DNA of 7,350 nt from Bacteroidota bacterium (GCA_026391755.1 JAPLDN010000391.1:1-7350); one strand, 5' to 3'; numbered from the stretch's first letter, positions 1 to 6,945 are shown. Translations and numbers: made by a program. Notes: a model not told the origin generated them from the sequence alone.

Positions 1-316
1 TACGGGTTGTGGCTATGATCTGCCCCACACCTGTATCCAGGTCCCGTTTAACAGCATTGTTGATCGGGTAAAAGCCTATCAATGCAAAAAATGGAACGCA
101 CATTGAAACCATGCTCCCTATCCATGCCGAATTGTAGAATCCCCTATAGTTGCCCAGCGAAACTATTTTATAACCTGCATCAAGGGCAGGAACAAATGAA
201 TAAATGATGAACACGCAGACGCCAATAGCAATGAGGAAATAATAACTGCGGATCCTCTGCAGAAAATCAGCCCTGGCTATATGATAGATGCTGCCTGCAG
301 AGTAATCAGAGAACAT
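1..316 (-). CDS. ABC-2 type transporter permease, N-terminal part (cut by window edge)
   Basis: This is the membrane subunit that should pair with the ATPase just upstream. Only the first 105 residues are in the window; the gene runs off the left edge. The reading frame starts with ATG at 316-314 and begins MFSDYSAGSIYHIARADF. A short cytoplasmic N-terminus rich in Arg is followed by a hydrophobic segment at about residues 25-45 and a second at about 65-86, joined by a loop containing NYRGFYNSAWIG. The segment after it, with KRDLDTGVGQIIATT (residues 90-104), is the cytoplasmic coupling region seen in Bacteroidota permeases of this type, as I remember the family. The start overlaps the last 11 bases of the ATPase gene in another frame, which argues for translational coupling and for this start. 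The substrate cannot be told. Identification as a permease rests on the hydrophobic profile, the loop motifs and the ATPase neighbour. Confidence 0.8.
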   Translation of the reverse strand, partial: MFSDYSAGSIYHIARADFLQRIRSYYFLIAIGVCVFIIYSFVPALDAGYKIVSLGNYRGFYNSAWIGSMVSMCVPFFALIGFYPINNAVKRDLDTGVGQIIATTR

Positions 317-1031
317 GCTTCCCCCCGCTTTTTGCAAGTGCAATTACTTTGAGGTAGGTGTCTTCAAGACTTCCCTTCTCCGCTGAGAAGCTGTGCTCAA
401 GTACCCTGCCCTGGAATATTATGGTGACATCGCTCGCCATCGTCTCAATGTCTGATACAATATGGGATGAAAGGATAACAACACGTTCCCCCGACAGTTC
501 GGTAAGCAGGGTACGGAAACGCACTCTCTCCTCGGGATCGAGACCGACTGTAGGCTCATCGAGGATCAGCAGTTTAGGATCACCTATCAGTACCTGTGCG
601 ATGCCTATTCTCTGCTTCATGCCTCCCGAATAAGTCCCGATTGGCCTGTTCCTGACCGTGGTGAGGTTGAGCTCTTCGAGCAGGGCTTCAATCCTTGGTT
701 TTATACTTTTCCCTGTGAACCCTTTAATTGCTGCAATGTATTCAAGGAATTCCATTGCCGTGAGATTAGGGTATACACCGAAATCCTGGGGAAGGTAACC
801 GAGTACTTTCCTTACGGTATCGGGGCACTTCACAATATCAATGCCGTCAAGAGTGATTTTGCCTTCTGTCGGTCTCGATATCGTTGCAAGGATACGCATG
901 AGCGTCGATTTACCCGCTCCGTTTGGCCCGATCAGGCCCATAATCCCGTTGTTAAGCTCCAGGTTAAAATTTTTCAGGCCGAATTTATTGCCTCTGTACT
1001 TTTTTGAAACACCTTGTATTGATATGTCCAT
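306..1031 (-). CDS. ABC transporter ATP-binding protein (NatA/CcmA-like)
   Basis: This is a complete 241-residue nucleotide-binding subunit that would power the permease encoded immediately downstream. All core motifs are present: Walker A GPNGAGKST at 35-43, Q-loop Gln82 in YLPQDFGVYP, signature YSGGMKQR at 134-141, Walker B LLILDEP at 154-160 followed by the D-loop GLD, and the switch His190 in SSHIVSD. The single domain, the short length and the pairing with an ABC-2 permease fit the exporter group that includes NatA and CcmA-like ATPases. The substrate is unknown; such pairs in Bacteroidota are usually annotated only as ABC-2 transporters. The ATG at 1031 is the first Met and sits just before the typical opening beta-strand (DISIQGVSKKY), so the start is well supported. 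The gene is divergent from the metallophosphoesterase, with 188 bases between them. I could not find a convincing promoter for it. Confidence 0.95.
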   Translation of the reverse strand: MDISIQGVSKKYRGNKFGLKNFNLELNNGIMGLIGPNGAGKSTLMRILATISRPTEGKITLDGIDIVKCPDTVRKVLGYLPQDFGVYPNLTAMEFLEYIAAIKGFTGKSIKPRIEALLEELNLTTVRNRPIGTYSGGMKQRIGIAQVLIGDPKLLILDEPTVGLDPEERVRFRTLLTELSGERVVILSSHIVSDIETMASDVTIIFQGRVLEHSFSAEKGSLEDTYLKVIALAKSGGKHVL

Positions 1032-1219
1032 AATTCAGATCCCTGAGGTTTGTGAGTATATGACGCAAAAAATCAATATTGGTTGCTGAACCTGGTAACT
1101 CCTTTTGATCGACCATCCTCCTCTGAAAATATTTGTTCATCTGGCCAACTCAGGGAAAAAGCTTTGTCTTGTAATAAGCATTACAATATTGTACCTTTAC
1201 AAAACACTAAGGATAGAGC
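1032..1219. other. Divergent intergenic region between the ABC exporter and metallophosphoesterase genes
   Basis: This gap of 188 bases must carry the 5' signals for both flanking genes. A Bacteroidota-type promoter is visible for the plus-strand gene. On the minus side I see only weak, AT-rich candidates and an AGGGA string a little upstream of the ATPase start. No RNA structure or open reading frame of its own is supported. Confidence 0.6.
1169..1199 (+). promoter_or_regulatory. Probable Bacteroidota-type promoter of the metallophosphoesterase gene
   Basis: TACCTTTA at 1192-1199 matches the Bacteroidota -7 consensus TAnnTTTG at seven of eight positions (the last base differs). A TTG at 1169-1171 lies 20 bases upstream, within the usual spacing for the -33 element; a second TTTG at 1163-1166 is a little too far. 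The transcript would start near 1204-1207, giving a very short leader of about 15 bases. AAGGA at 1209-1213, six bases before the ATG, could act as a Shine-Dalgarno site, which is unusual in a phylum that mostly does not use them. Confidence 0.6.
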
Positions 1220-2422
1220 ATGAAAAAGCAAATTTTACTTTTAGTAGTCGCCTGTATAACAACCCTGGGTTCCTTTGCCCAGTTCTCTTTTATTCATCTG
1301 AGCGACATGCATGTGTCAACCACCCCTGCCGCGAACTCTGACACCAATGCACAGTACTTCCAATGTGCCATAAAAGAATTTGCCAGGCTTAACCCTAAGC
1401 CCTCGTTTGTTCTTGTTACAGGGGATATTTCCGACATAGGCAACATGCAGCCACTGGGCATGTATCCTGCAATTACACAACACCTGTTCCCACCATCACT
1501 TACAAACCCTGCCGCCGGGGCATATTTTATAGATTCTGCCAAAACCATACCGATATATTTCACACCGGGAAACCATGAGTACTGGACGGGATTCGATTCA
1601 ATCCATATACCGATATCAAATGACACGCTTTTTTATTATCCACACTATATTACACCTGATACGGATTATGTGATTCAAACTGCTTCCGCCGTTATAGTGT
1701 GTATGCGTTCAGGACATGACAGCCCGTACGGTTATCCCCCCAATCCTGAACTCATCATGGGAACCGGGCTTTCAAATGCACAATGCAGCTGGCTCAGGAA
1801 TATCCTCCGAAACAACAGCAGCAAGAGGAAAATCATCGCAATGCATCATCCCCCTGTTAATGCAGTCGGCACAAACTCTGATGGCAGCCCGTATACTGCT
1901 TCTGTTATAGCAGATACGGCTACCAACTCCCTGCAAAATAACAGGACCAATTTTCTTAATATTTGTGATTCAAATCATGTGGACGTCTTACTTGCGGGGC
2001 ATGAACATCAGAATGTTGTCGCAAACAGGAAGGGAGATACCATCAGTGAAATCCGGCCTAACGGCACCCGATACGTACAAACTGCGGCAGCTTTCAATCG
2101 TTCGTTCCGCATTATAACCGTTGATCCTGCTTTTGTTACGGTAAGCCCTCCAATGCGAAGCTGCCTCGGCACGGGCGTTGATGAGGTAAATCATTTTTCG
2201 GATATATCTGTTTTTCCAAATCCTGCCAGGGATAAGCTGACTATCGAATGCCATCAAAAAGCTACACTTGAAATTTTAACTGTCGAGGGGCAAATTATCA
2301 GTAGAATTCAAAATGCCGGTTCAAAAACAATCATTGATCTGGTTAATTTACAGGGAGGGGTTTATATCATAAAAGCAAAGACCAGCCAAGGTATAACTAT
2401 TAGGAAATTTGTAAAACAATAA
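1220..2422 (+). CDS. Secreted metallophosphoesterase with T9SS C-terminal sorting domain
   Basis: The 400-residue product is a calcineurin-like phosphoesterase, expected to hydrolyse phosphate mono- or diesters with two metal ions outside the cell or on its surface. Residues 1-21 form a signal peptide ending SFA-Q. The metal-site motifs come in the standard order: DMH at 29-31, GDI at 68-70, GNHE at 117-120, a His pair at 209-210 and GHEH at 260-263, so all the usual ligands appear intact. After a short linker, residues from about 330 form a type A T9SS sorting domain: it opens with VFPNPARDKLTI, continues with a GQII strand and LQGGVYII, and ends on the basic tail KFVKQ. This predicts export through the outer membrane and possible surface anchoring after cleavage of that domain. 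The ATG at 1220 is fixed by the signal peptide and the AAGGA ahead of it. The substrate is unknown: a phosphodiester, nucleotide or phosphoprotein are all possible. The next gene starts 11 bases after the stop, so the two are probably co-transcribed. Confidence 0.93.
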   Translation: MKKQILLLVVACITTLGSFAQFSFIHLSDMHVSTTPAANSDTNAQYFQCAIKEFARLNPKPSFVLVTGDISDIGNMQPLGMYPAITQHLFPPSLTNPAAGAYFIDSAKTIPIYFTPGNHEYWTGFDSIHIPISNDTLFYYPHYITPDTDYVIQTASAVIVCMRSGHDSPYGYPPNPELIMGTGLSNAQCSWLRNILRNNSSKRKIIAMHHPPVNAVGTNSDGSPYTASVIADTATNSLQNNRTNFLNICDSNHVDVLLAGHEHQNVVANRKGDTISEIRPNGTRYVQTAAAFNRSFRIITVDPAFVTVSPPMRSCLGTGVDEVNHFSDISVFPNPARDKLTIECHQKATLEILTVEGQIISRIQNAGSKTIIDLVNLQGGVYIIKAKTSQGITIRKFVKQ

Positions 2423-2433
2423 TTCCAAACAGG

Positions 2434-3441
2434 ATGAAAACAGTAAGCAGGACCATGAAGCCCTTTTTTATAATTATGGGAATTGCGGTATTATTAAGCA
2501 CTGGCTGCACGAAGAGCAGTACTGAATACCAAACCGGGACCATTGCAACTGATTATTCGCAATCAGCACATTGGTTGTCAATACCACCAACGCTTTACAA
2601 GGCTGATGTCTTTTACCTTTACCCTACAACGTCCTGGACAAAAAATAATACCACGTCAATGATCTGTGCGGTTGATGACAGCATTATGATGGCAGATGCA
2701 GCCCAGGATTTTGCCCGCCAGGCTTCTGCTTTTGACACCGCAGCGAATGTTTACGCACCTTTCTACCGTCAGGATAACTCTTCTCCTGAAAACCGCTTAA
2801 ATGTTATTGCAGGCATACCCACAACGGACGCAACTGCTGCCTTCGATTATTATATCCGGAATTTCAATAATGGCCGACCGTTTATACTGGCAGGACATTC
2901 GCAGGGAGCAAATATAGTATGCAACCTGTTATCAGGATATCTGAAGGCTAATCCCCAGGTTTATGCCAGAATGATTGCAGCATACGTGATAGGTGGTCCG
3001 GTTACTCAGGCATTTCTTAAGGCTAATCCTCACCTTAAATTTGCCACAGGCCCTGATGATGTGGGTGTGATTATTTCATATAACACCGAAGCTCCCGGTT
3101 TTACCGGAGTTAATCCTGTACTGTATGGTGAGATCGGCCTTGTGATCAATCCGATCACATGGACGAGAAACGAAACCCTGGCAGATACGACTCAAGGCCT
3201 GGGCTCACTCTTTCCAAATAAAAAAGGCGTTTGGGTGAGAATACCGCAATATGCAGATGCCCGCGTTGACACCGTAAATGGTGTTCTGATCTGTTCTTCT
3301 GCCGATGAGAACAGAATTGCCATATTAGACTCTCTCAGCGGATTTCCCAAGGGAGTTTACCATAGTTTTGATTACCCGTTCTACTATTACAATATCAGGC
3401 AAAATGCAGCCAACAGGATTCAGAAATTTGTAAGCAGATAA
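2434..3441 (+). CDS. DUF3089 family alpha/beta-hydrolase, predicted lipoprotein
   Basis: The 335-residue product belongs to the DUF3089 family, lipase/esterase-like alpha/beta hydrolases with no settled substrate. Family landmarks in order are ADVFYLYPTT (57-66), VYAPFYRQ (106-113), the nucleophile elbow GHSQG (154-158, Ser156) within GRPFILAGHSQGAN, and a C-terminal block around His310 (VYHSFDYPFYYYNIRQNAANRI, 308-329), where His310 is the likely catalytic base. The acid residue is not obvious. A lipoprotein signal runs up to Cys25 (LLSTGC); its -3 residue is Ser instead of Leu, acceptable under the relaxed lipobox of Bacteroidota. The acidic stretch that marks surface-exposed lipoproteins is not visible after the Cys. 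An internal ATG at 2455 (Met8) gives a more usual signal peptide beginning MKPFFII, and AGGA stands just ahead of it, so the true start may be there. It lies 11 bases downstream of the metallophosphoesterase with no promoter seen between, so an operon is likely. Confidence 0.88.
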   Translation: MKTVSRTMKPFFIIMGIAVLLSTGCTKSSTEYQTGTIATDYSQSAHWLSIPPTLYKADVFYLYPTTSWTKNNTTSMICAVDDSIMMADAAQDFARQASAFDTAANVYAPFYRQDNSSPENRLNVIAGIPTTDATAAFDYYIRNFNNGRPFILAGHSQGANIVCNLLSGYLKANPQVYARMIAAYVIGGPVTQAFLKANPHLKFATGPDDVGVIISYNTEAPGFTGVNPVLYGEIGLVINPITWTRNETLADTTQGLGSLFPNKKGVWVRIPQYADARVDTVNGVLICSSADENRIAILDSLSGFPKGVYHSFDYPFYYYNIRQNAANRIQKFVSR

Positions 3442-3442
3442 T

Positions 3443-3455
3443 AATCACGATGATT
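3443..3455. terminator. Weak hairpin just after the DUF3089 stop, possible terminator
   Basis: AATCA-CGA-TGATT is a perfect five-base-pair inverted repeat with a three-base loop, starting right after the stop codon of the plus-strand operon and followed by a short GTTTC. The stem is short and AT-rich and there is no long T-run, so this is a poor match to an intrinsic terminator. A second, wider pairing, TTCCGG at 3458-3463 with CCGGAA at 3506-3511, spans the same 78-base convergent gap and is followed by CTTTTT at 3516-3521. Either could help end transcription between the convergent genes; neither is convincing alone. Confidence 0.2.
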
Positions 3456-3519
3456 GTTTCCGGAGATAATCCTGAAAGCAGCAGGGCATTTAGAACATCA
3501 GAAAGCCGGAATGATCTTT

Positions 3520-5847
3520 TTACTGAATGATTATTTTTTCCGTCCGGGTCAGTGTTGTGGTTTTAATATGCAATAAATAAGTTCCCGCGGGTATAGAGAG
3601 ATTCAAATGATCTTTCACATCATTCCCCTGGTTGGTATATGTTTTCCTGTAAAGCTCACGTCCTGTAAGATCAGTAATATCAATACTCACAGTTTGAGTC
3701 CCGGGATTACTCATCCGCAGGTCAATCGAACCCTTCGAAGGGTTGGGCTGAACACTCACTGTAAAATCTTTTGATATCGTATTAACACCGGTACATTCAT
3801 CAAATGAAATATGAACTGTGTCATAAGTCACACCTTGGCAAGGTGAGGTAGAATGAGCTGCGAATATTAAATCAACACCGGTTAATTTATCCTGGGTCCC
3901 GGGAAAATACCGGGTGACCTGGTTCATCGGGTCGGAGAAATAGCCGTCACCAAGAGTCATCCACAGAGTCTCATTATATTCAGTGGCGCTGCCATGAACC
4001 GTAATTTCAGGTACATAAGAACAATAGATCGTGTCATTACCGGCAAAAGCCGTGGCTTTGCTATGAACAGTTAAATAAACAGAATCTATCACGGTTTTTG
4101 TCCCGTCACTGACAGAAACGATAAACATAGCCGAAACCTGGGGTGCTGCTACCGGATTTTTCAGGGTTGATGCAAACCCGGCCGGGTTTGATGTCCATGA
4201 ATAAGTATATGTACCTGAGCCGCCTGCAACAAGACAGTTAAGAAGGGTGGTGTCGCCCTGGCAGATCGAAAAAGGATTGGCTGTAGCAGCGACACTCAGA
4301 ATATTGAAAAAATTAAAAGATGCAATTCTCGTAAGCCAGTTTGTGCCCATACCGGCTAGATATTGCTGGGTGTACCAGAACGTGGTCCCATCAGAAGGGT
4401 CGACCGTCATAGAGCTGTAATCTCCCCAGCGGCAGGTATTCCCCCCGTCCATTGCTGTATTTGACCCGTTGCCGTATACAATTCCCCTTTCGGGAAGCGA
4501 CATTGTATTCAGTGCATCATTCTTCATCCTTCCTGCATATTTGATAGAAGGATACATGGTACTGCCCGAAATTGAGAACCCGAGAGCTATATTATTTGCT
4601 GTATCCATTGCAGTACTAGCCATCCAGCGGCATTTCCCGTCACCCGGGGCATACGTTGACTGCTGGTAAACAGTCCAGGCGTTCCCTGAAGGTTTCTTCA
4701 ACTCATACCAGCGAACACCGGCGATGTTGGATCCCGCGTTCACGGTATGGTTGCATACCATAGACCAGTGGTCGCTGAACTTGCGAAACTGCAGCCTGTA
4801 CATCAGGCGATCCGACAGGACTTCAGCCGGAGTGGTTGTCCCTTTCTGGGGGATCCCTCCCAGGTTTGAATTGAATGCGGTTACAGGTAACTGAAGATAA
4901 TTCCCGAATGTGGAATTTAATGGATTCGACCAGTCAACATGAAACTCAAACACTCCCAGGTACGGAGGGGATTCATTCATATAAACAAAATAATTCGGAG
5001 TTCCCATGGGTGGAAATTCTCCGTCACAACTCGAGGGAAGAAACGAATAAGCATTATTTGATGCCGGTAATGTGAAATACACCATCCGGGCTGATGCATT
5101 ACCTGCAATCATGGCCGCGCGGTCAAAAACCGCCTGTCCGGTACCATCATAACCGTTTGGGAACCGGTTAACCGACATATAATACCCATCGGGCCAGATC
5201 CCGAATTTAGGATAATCGGGTAACCCGTTAAAAATATATTCCCAGCGATACCAGCTGCCTGTAGGATCATTCGTCATTGAGACGGCAATCATAACATAAT
5301 TATAACCCGAGGGATATGATAACTGTGAAAAAAACCAGCGGTCAGCATCTGCATCATACATTACAATACCATCGCCTCCGTTCATGTTATTAGGCATCCC
5401 GTTCCAGATAACAGAGTTGCCGACAGGTCCTAAAAGTTTTGTCCCGGCTTTGTCATAAATTGAAAAATGGCAGTTTACCAGGGCGAAATAATGATCCGGC
5501 CCGACTTGTCCGGTTACATCCGGTGGATCATACCCCTGTCCGTTGCTATTGCCGTCAAAATTTGCCACAATAGTATCCTGAGATGTGGCTCTGAATTTAA
5601 TGTCATTCCTGACCAGCGGGTCTTTCCAGTCAGAAGGAAACTGCTCTCCGTGTTTCTTTTTCGCATTAAAATGGTTCAGTATGACTTTCCAGGAATTGTC
5701 AGCTTTTTCGGGAACGGTCTTAACCAGGTCCCTTAATGGAGGAGACACGTCGAAATATACAGGTTTAACTATCTCCGGGCCGTTTTGTGCGACTGAATAA
5801 CTGCCTGACAGAATACAAAAGAGTATCAATAATAATGTACTTCTCAT
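3520..5847 (-). CDS. Large secreted protein: propeller-like N-terminal region, two Ig/PKD-like modules, T9SS sorting domain
   Basis: The 775-residue product has no function I can name. Residues 1-21 are a signal peptide (SVAQ). Residues about 90-515 match a widespread group of uncharacterised secreted proteins: ANFDGNSNGQGYDPPDVTG (95-113), VGPDHYFALVN, WNGM, MYDADADRWFFSQ (163-175), DPTGSWYRWEY, DYPKFGIWPDGYYMSVN (211-227), PNYFVYMNE and WYTQQY. Two segments opening with Cys-Arg-Trp (406-408 and 472-474) look like successive blades, so a beta-propeller fold is a reasonable guess. Residues about 518-595 form a PKD/Ig-like module (CQGD, GGSGTYTYSWTSNP, VSVSDG), and 598-685 a second module (AGNDTIYC, LWMTLGDGYFSDP). 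The T9SS type A domain covers about 694-775 (SVQPNPSKGSIDL, ITDLTGRELYRKTY, IPAGTYLLHI, ending EKIIIQ). It therefore is probably released or attached to the cell surface, where it may bind glycan or protein. The ATG at 5847 is fixed by the signal peptide. The DUF4476 gene lies 135 bases upstream on the same strand; the gap is large enough for a separate promoter, but none is clear. Confidence 0.85.
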   Translation of the reverse strand: MRSTLLLILFCILSGSYSVAQNGPEIVKPVYFDVSPPLRDLVKTVPEKADNSWKVILNHFNAKKKHGEQFPSDWKDPLVRNDIKFRATSQDTIVANFDGNSNGQGYDPPDVTGQVGPDHYFALVNCHFSIYDKAGTKLLGPVGNSVIWNGMPNNMNGGDGIVMYDADADRWFFSQLSYPSGYNYVMIAVSMTNDPTGSWYRWEYIFNGLPDYPKFGIWPDGYYMSVNRFPNGYDGTGQAVFDRAAMIAGNASARMVYFTLPASNNAYSFLPSSCDGEFPPMGTPNYFVYMNESPPYLGVFEFHVDWSNPLNSTFGNYLQLPVTAFNSNLGGIPQKGTTTPAEVLSDRLMYRLQFRKFSDHWSMVCNHTVNAGSNIAGVRWYELKKPSGNAWTVYQQSTYAPGDGKCRWMASTAMDTANNIALGFSISGSTMYPSIKYAGRMKNDALNTMSLPERGIVYGNGSNTAMDGGNTCRWGDYSSMTVDPSDGTTFWYTQQYLAGMGTNWLTRIASFNFFNILSVAATANPFSICQGDTTLLNCLVAGGSGTYTYSWTSNPAGFASTLKNPVAAPQVSAMFIVSVSDGTKTVIDSVYLTVHSKATAFAGNDTIYCSYVPEITVHGSATEYNETLWMTLGDGYFSDPMNQVTRYFPGTQDKLTGVDLIFAAHSTSPCQGVTYDTVHISFDECTGVNTISKDFTVSVQPNPSKGSIDLRMSNPGTQTVSIDITDLTGRELYRKTYTNQGNDVKDHLNLSIPAGTYLLHIKTTTLTRTEKIIIQ

Positions 5848-5982
5848 TATGCAGATTACCTTTAGGATGGTTTAAAAATTGTTAAAATCAAATGCTGCAA
5901 GAATCTGCGGTGAAAGTAGTTAAAATTCCTGAGCGAACATCCGGGGAATTGGACAATCTATCCGGTTTATCCAGTCTGCTGA
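5848..5982. other. Intergenic gap between the DUF4476 and 775-residue protein genes
   Basis: In these 135 bases I see no gene, strong hairpin or full TAnnTTTG element on the minus strand. The best that can be said for the downstream gene is AAAGG about a dozen bases before its ATG and AT-rich stretches. An eight-base repeat, GTTAAAAT, occurs at 5881-5888 and 5919-5926; it is too AT-rich to mean much. Co-transcription with the DUF4476 gene or an unrecognised promoter are both possible. Confidence 0.4.
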
Positions 5983-6723
5983 CTATTTTTTGGAATTAAT
6001 ATAATCTTCCAGGTCCTTTTTCGATTTAGAGGAATGAAGGGCATCGGCGACATCGCTGTAATTTTTAATATCCCAGGTATGATCGTAAGCAAATTTTGCA
6101 AAAGTAAGCCGGGTCGATTCGCTTTCGAAGATATAAATTACCTCTTTCACTTGTGTTGTTGTCAGACAATGTTGGGAGGCAAGTTTCTTCGCTGCAGAAA
6201 GTTTTGGGGGATCAAAAGGAGGCGTTGAAACCGATATGAGAGACGCGAGAAAAGCTGATTCCTCCATGGGGTCAGAACAACCTTTCCCATCAGTGCTCTT
6301 TTCAGTTTTAACGTTTTCTTTTGAGGCTGCAGTTTTCTGATTGACAGCTTCAGGCTGCGGTATTTCCGATTTTGTTGTTTTCACATCAGACCATTCAGAC
6401 GAAGTGGATTCAAGGACATAGACTCCCTTAGGGTTTTTATCAACCTTGTAATAAAAAGTTGTATTTATTTTGTTGAACACAAGCTTACTTATTTCTTTAA
6501 TTGATGGATCACTGAATGTTACCAGGATCTTAAAAGTCGGACCAGACGGGACGTCTGCCTCCACTCTGGATTCAGGACGGCTATTCTGATTACTGCCGCC
6601 AATAAACAAGGTGAATTTTTCACCTTTTGGGGCAAATACAATTATTTTAGATAATTGGGCGACAGCACCAAGGCATATGAATGACATCATAATTGCCAGG
6701 ATAAAACCATGTTTTATTTTCAT
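5983..6723 (-). CDS. Exported DUF4476 domain protein
   Basis: The 246-residue product is an exported protein of unknown function with the layout typical of DUF4476 proteins in Bacteroidota. Residues 1-23 are a signal peptide (AVAQ). Residues 25-105 form a beta-rich domain (IIVFAPKGEKFTLFIGGSNQN, PTFKILVTFSDPSIKEISK, GVYVLES). A Lys/Glu/Thr-rich, low-complexity linker covers about 106-148. The DUF4476 domain fills about 149-246: the CSDPM opening, FDPPKLSAAKKLASQHCLTTTQV, then IFESESTRLTFAKFAYDHTWD, NYSDVADAL and LEDYINSK, all helical by appearance. Cys149 and Cys186 could form a disulfide. No membrane anchor, lipobox or T9SS domain is present, so it most likely stays in the periplasm. A good promoter lies just upstream of the ATG. 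The position next to the 775-residue secreted protein may be chance. Confidence 0.9.
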   Translation of the reverse strand: MKIKHGFILAIMMSFICLGAVAQLSKIIVFAPKGEKFTLFIGGSNQNSRPESRVEADVPSGPTFKILVTFSDPSIKEISKLVFNKINTTFYYKVDKNPKGVYVLESTSSEWSDVKTTKSEIPQPEAVNQKTAASKENVKTEKSTDGKGCSDPMEESAFLASLISVSTPPFDPPKLSAAKKLASQHCLTTTQVKEVIYIFESESTRLTFAKFAYDHTWDIKNYSDVADALHSSKSKKDLEDYINSKK

Positions 6724-6748
6724 AGGATGTTTGTTTTAATTTAACATT

Positions 6749-6756
6749 CAAAGATA
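6749..6756 (-). promoter_or_regulatory. -7 promoter element of the DUF4476 gene
   Basis: Read on the minus strand this is TATCTTTG, an exact match to the Bacteroidota -7 consensus TAnnTTTG. It sits 25 bases before the ATG, so the leader would be about 20 bases. I see no TTG at the usual -33 spacing; that element is less conserved in the phylum. Confidence 0.6.
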
Positions 6757-6833
6757 GTAAATCAAAGCCAGTGGAAGGGGGTCAGATGATCCGTTTTGTC
6801 CAATCTGGGTGGATTATATTCGACTGTTCATGT

Positions 6834-6841
6834 TACTTTTG
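6834..6841 (+). promoter_or_regulatory. Possible upstream -7 element for the GH92 gene
   Basis: TACTTTTG matches TAnnTTTG exactly, but no TTG lies at the right distance upstream and it is over 100 bases from the GH92 start. It could be a second, distal promoter or a chance match in AT-rich DNA. Confidence 0.3.
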
Positions 6842-6872
6842 TAAATATCTGGATTGCGTTAAAAGTATTAAC

Positions 6873-6901
6873 TTGGACTGGATTTTAATGATATAATTTT
6901 G
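6873..6901 (+). promoter_or_regulatory. Probable promoter of the GH92 gene
   Basis: TAATTTTG at 6894-6901 is an exact match to the Bacteroidota -7 consensus, and TTG at 6873-6875 lies 18 bases upstream, inside the normal -33 spacing. This is the best promoter in the window. Transcription would begin near 6906-6910, upstream of both candidate start codons of the GH92 gene (6919 and 6946). Confidence 0.7.
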
Positions 6902-6945
6902 GATTCACTCAATTTTTAATGACAGTACAGTTTTATTCAATACCT

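Noticed and set aside
1040..1110. A possible minus-strand promoter for the ABC ATPase (T-rich stretch ending TTTTTTG)
   Set aside because: The best candidates miss the TA of TAnnTTTG or have two mismatches in TTTG, so they are not above background in AT-rich DNA.
1105..1341. A 78-residue plus-strand open frame across the divergent gap into the metallophosphoesterase start
   Set aside because: It runs through the promoter and overlaps the signal peptide region in another frame; its sequence has no protein-like pattern.
1294..1626. A 110-residue open frame on the minus strand inside the metallophosphoesterase gene
   Set aside because: It is antisense to a gene with intact catalytic motifs, has no recognisable domain, and shows no start signals.
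5881..5926. Direct repeat GTTAAAAT, two copies 38 bases apart
   Set aside because: Only eight AT-rich bases; likely chance, with no symmetry suggesting an operator.
5941..5980. CCGG-containing segments as a terminator after the DUF4476 gene
   Set aside because: The pairing is four bases, broken, and no T-run follows on the minus strand.
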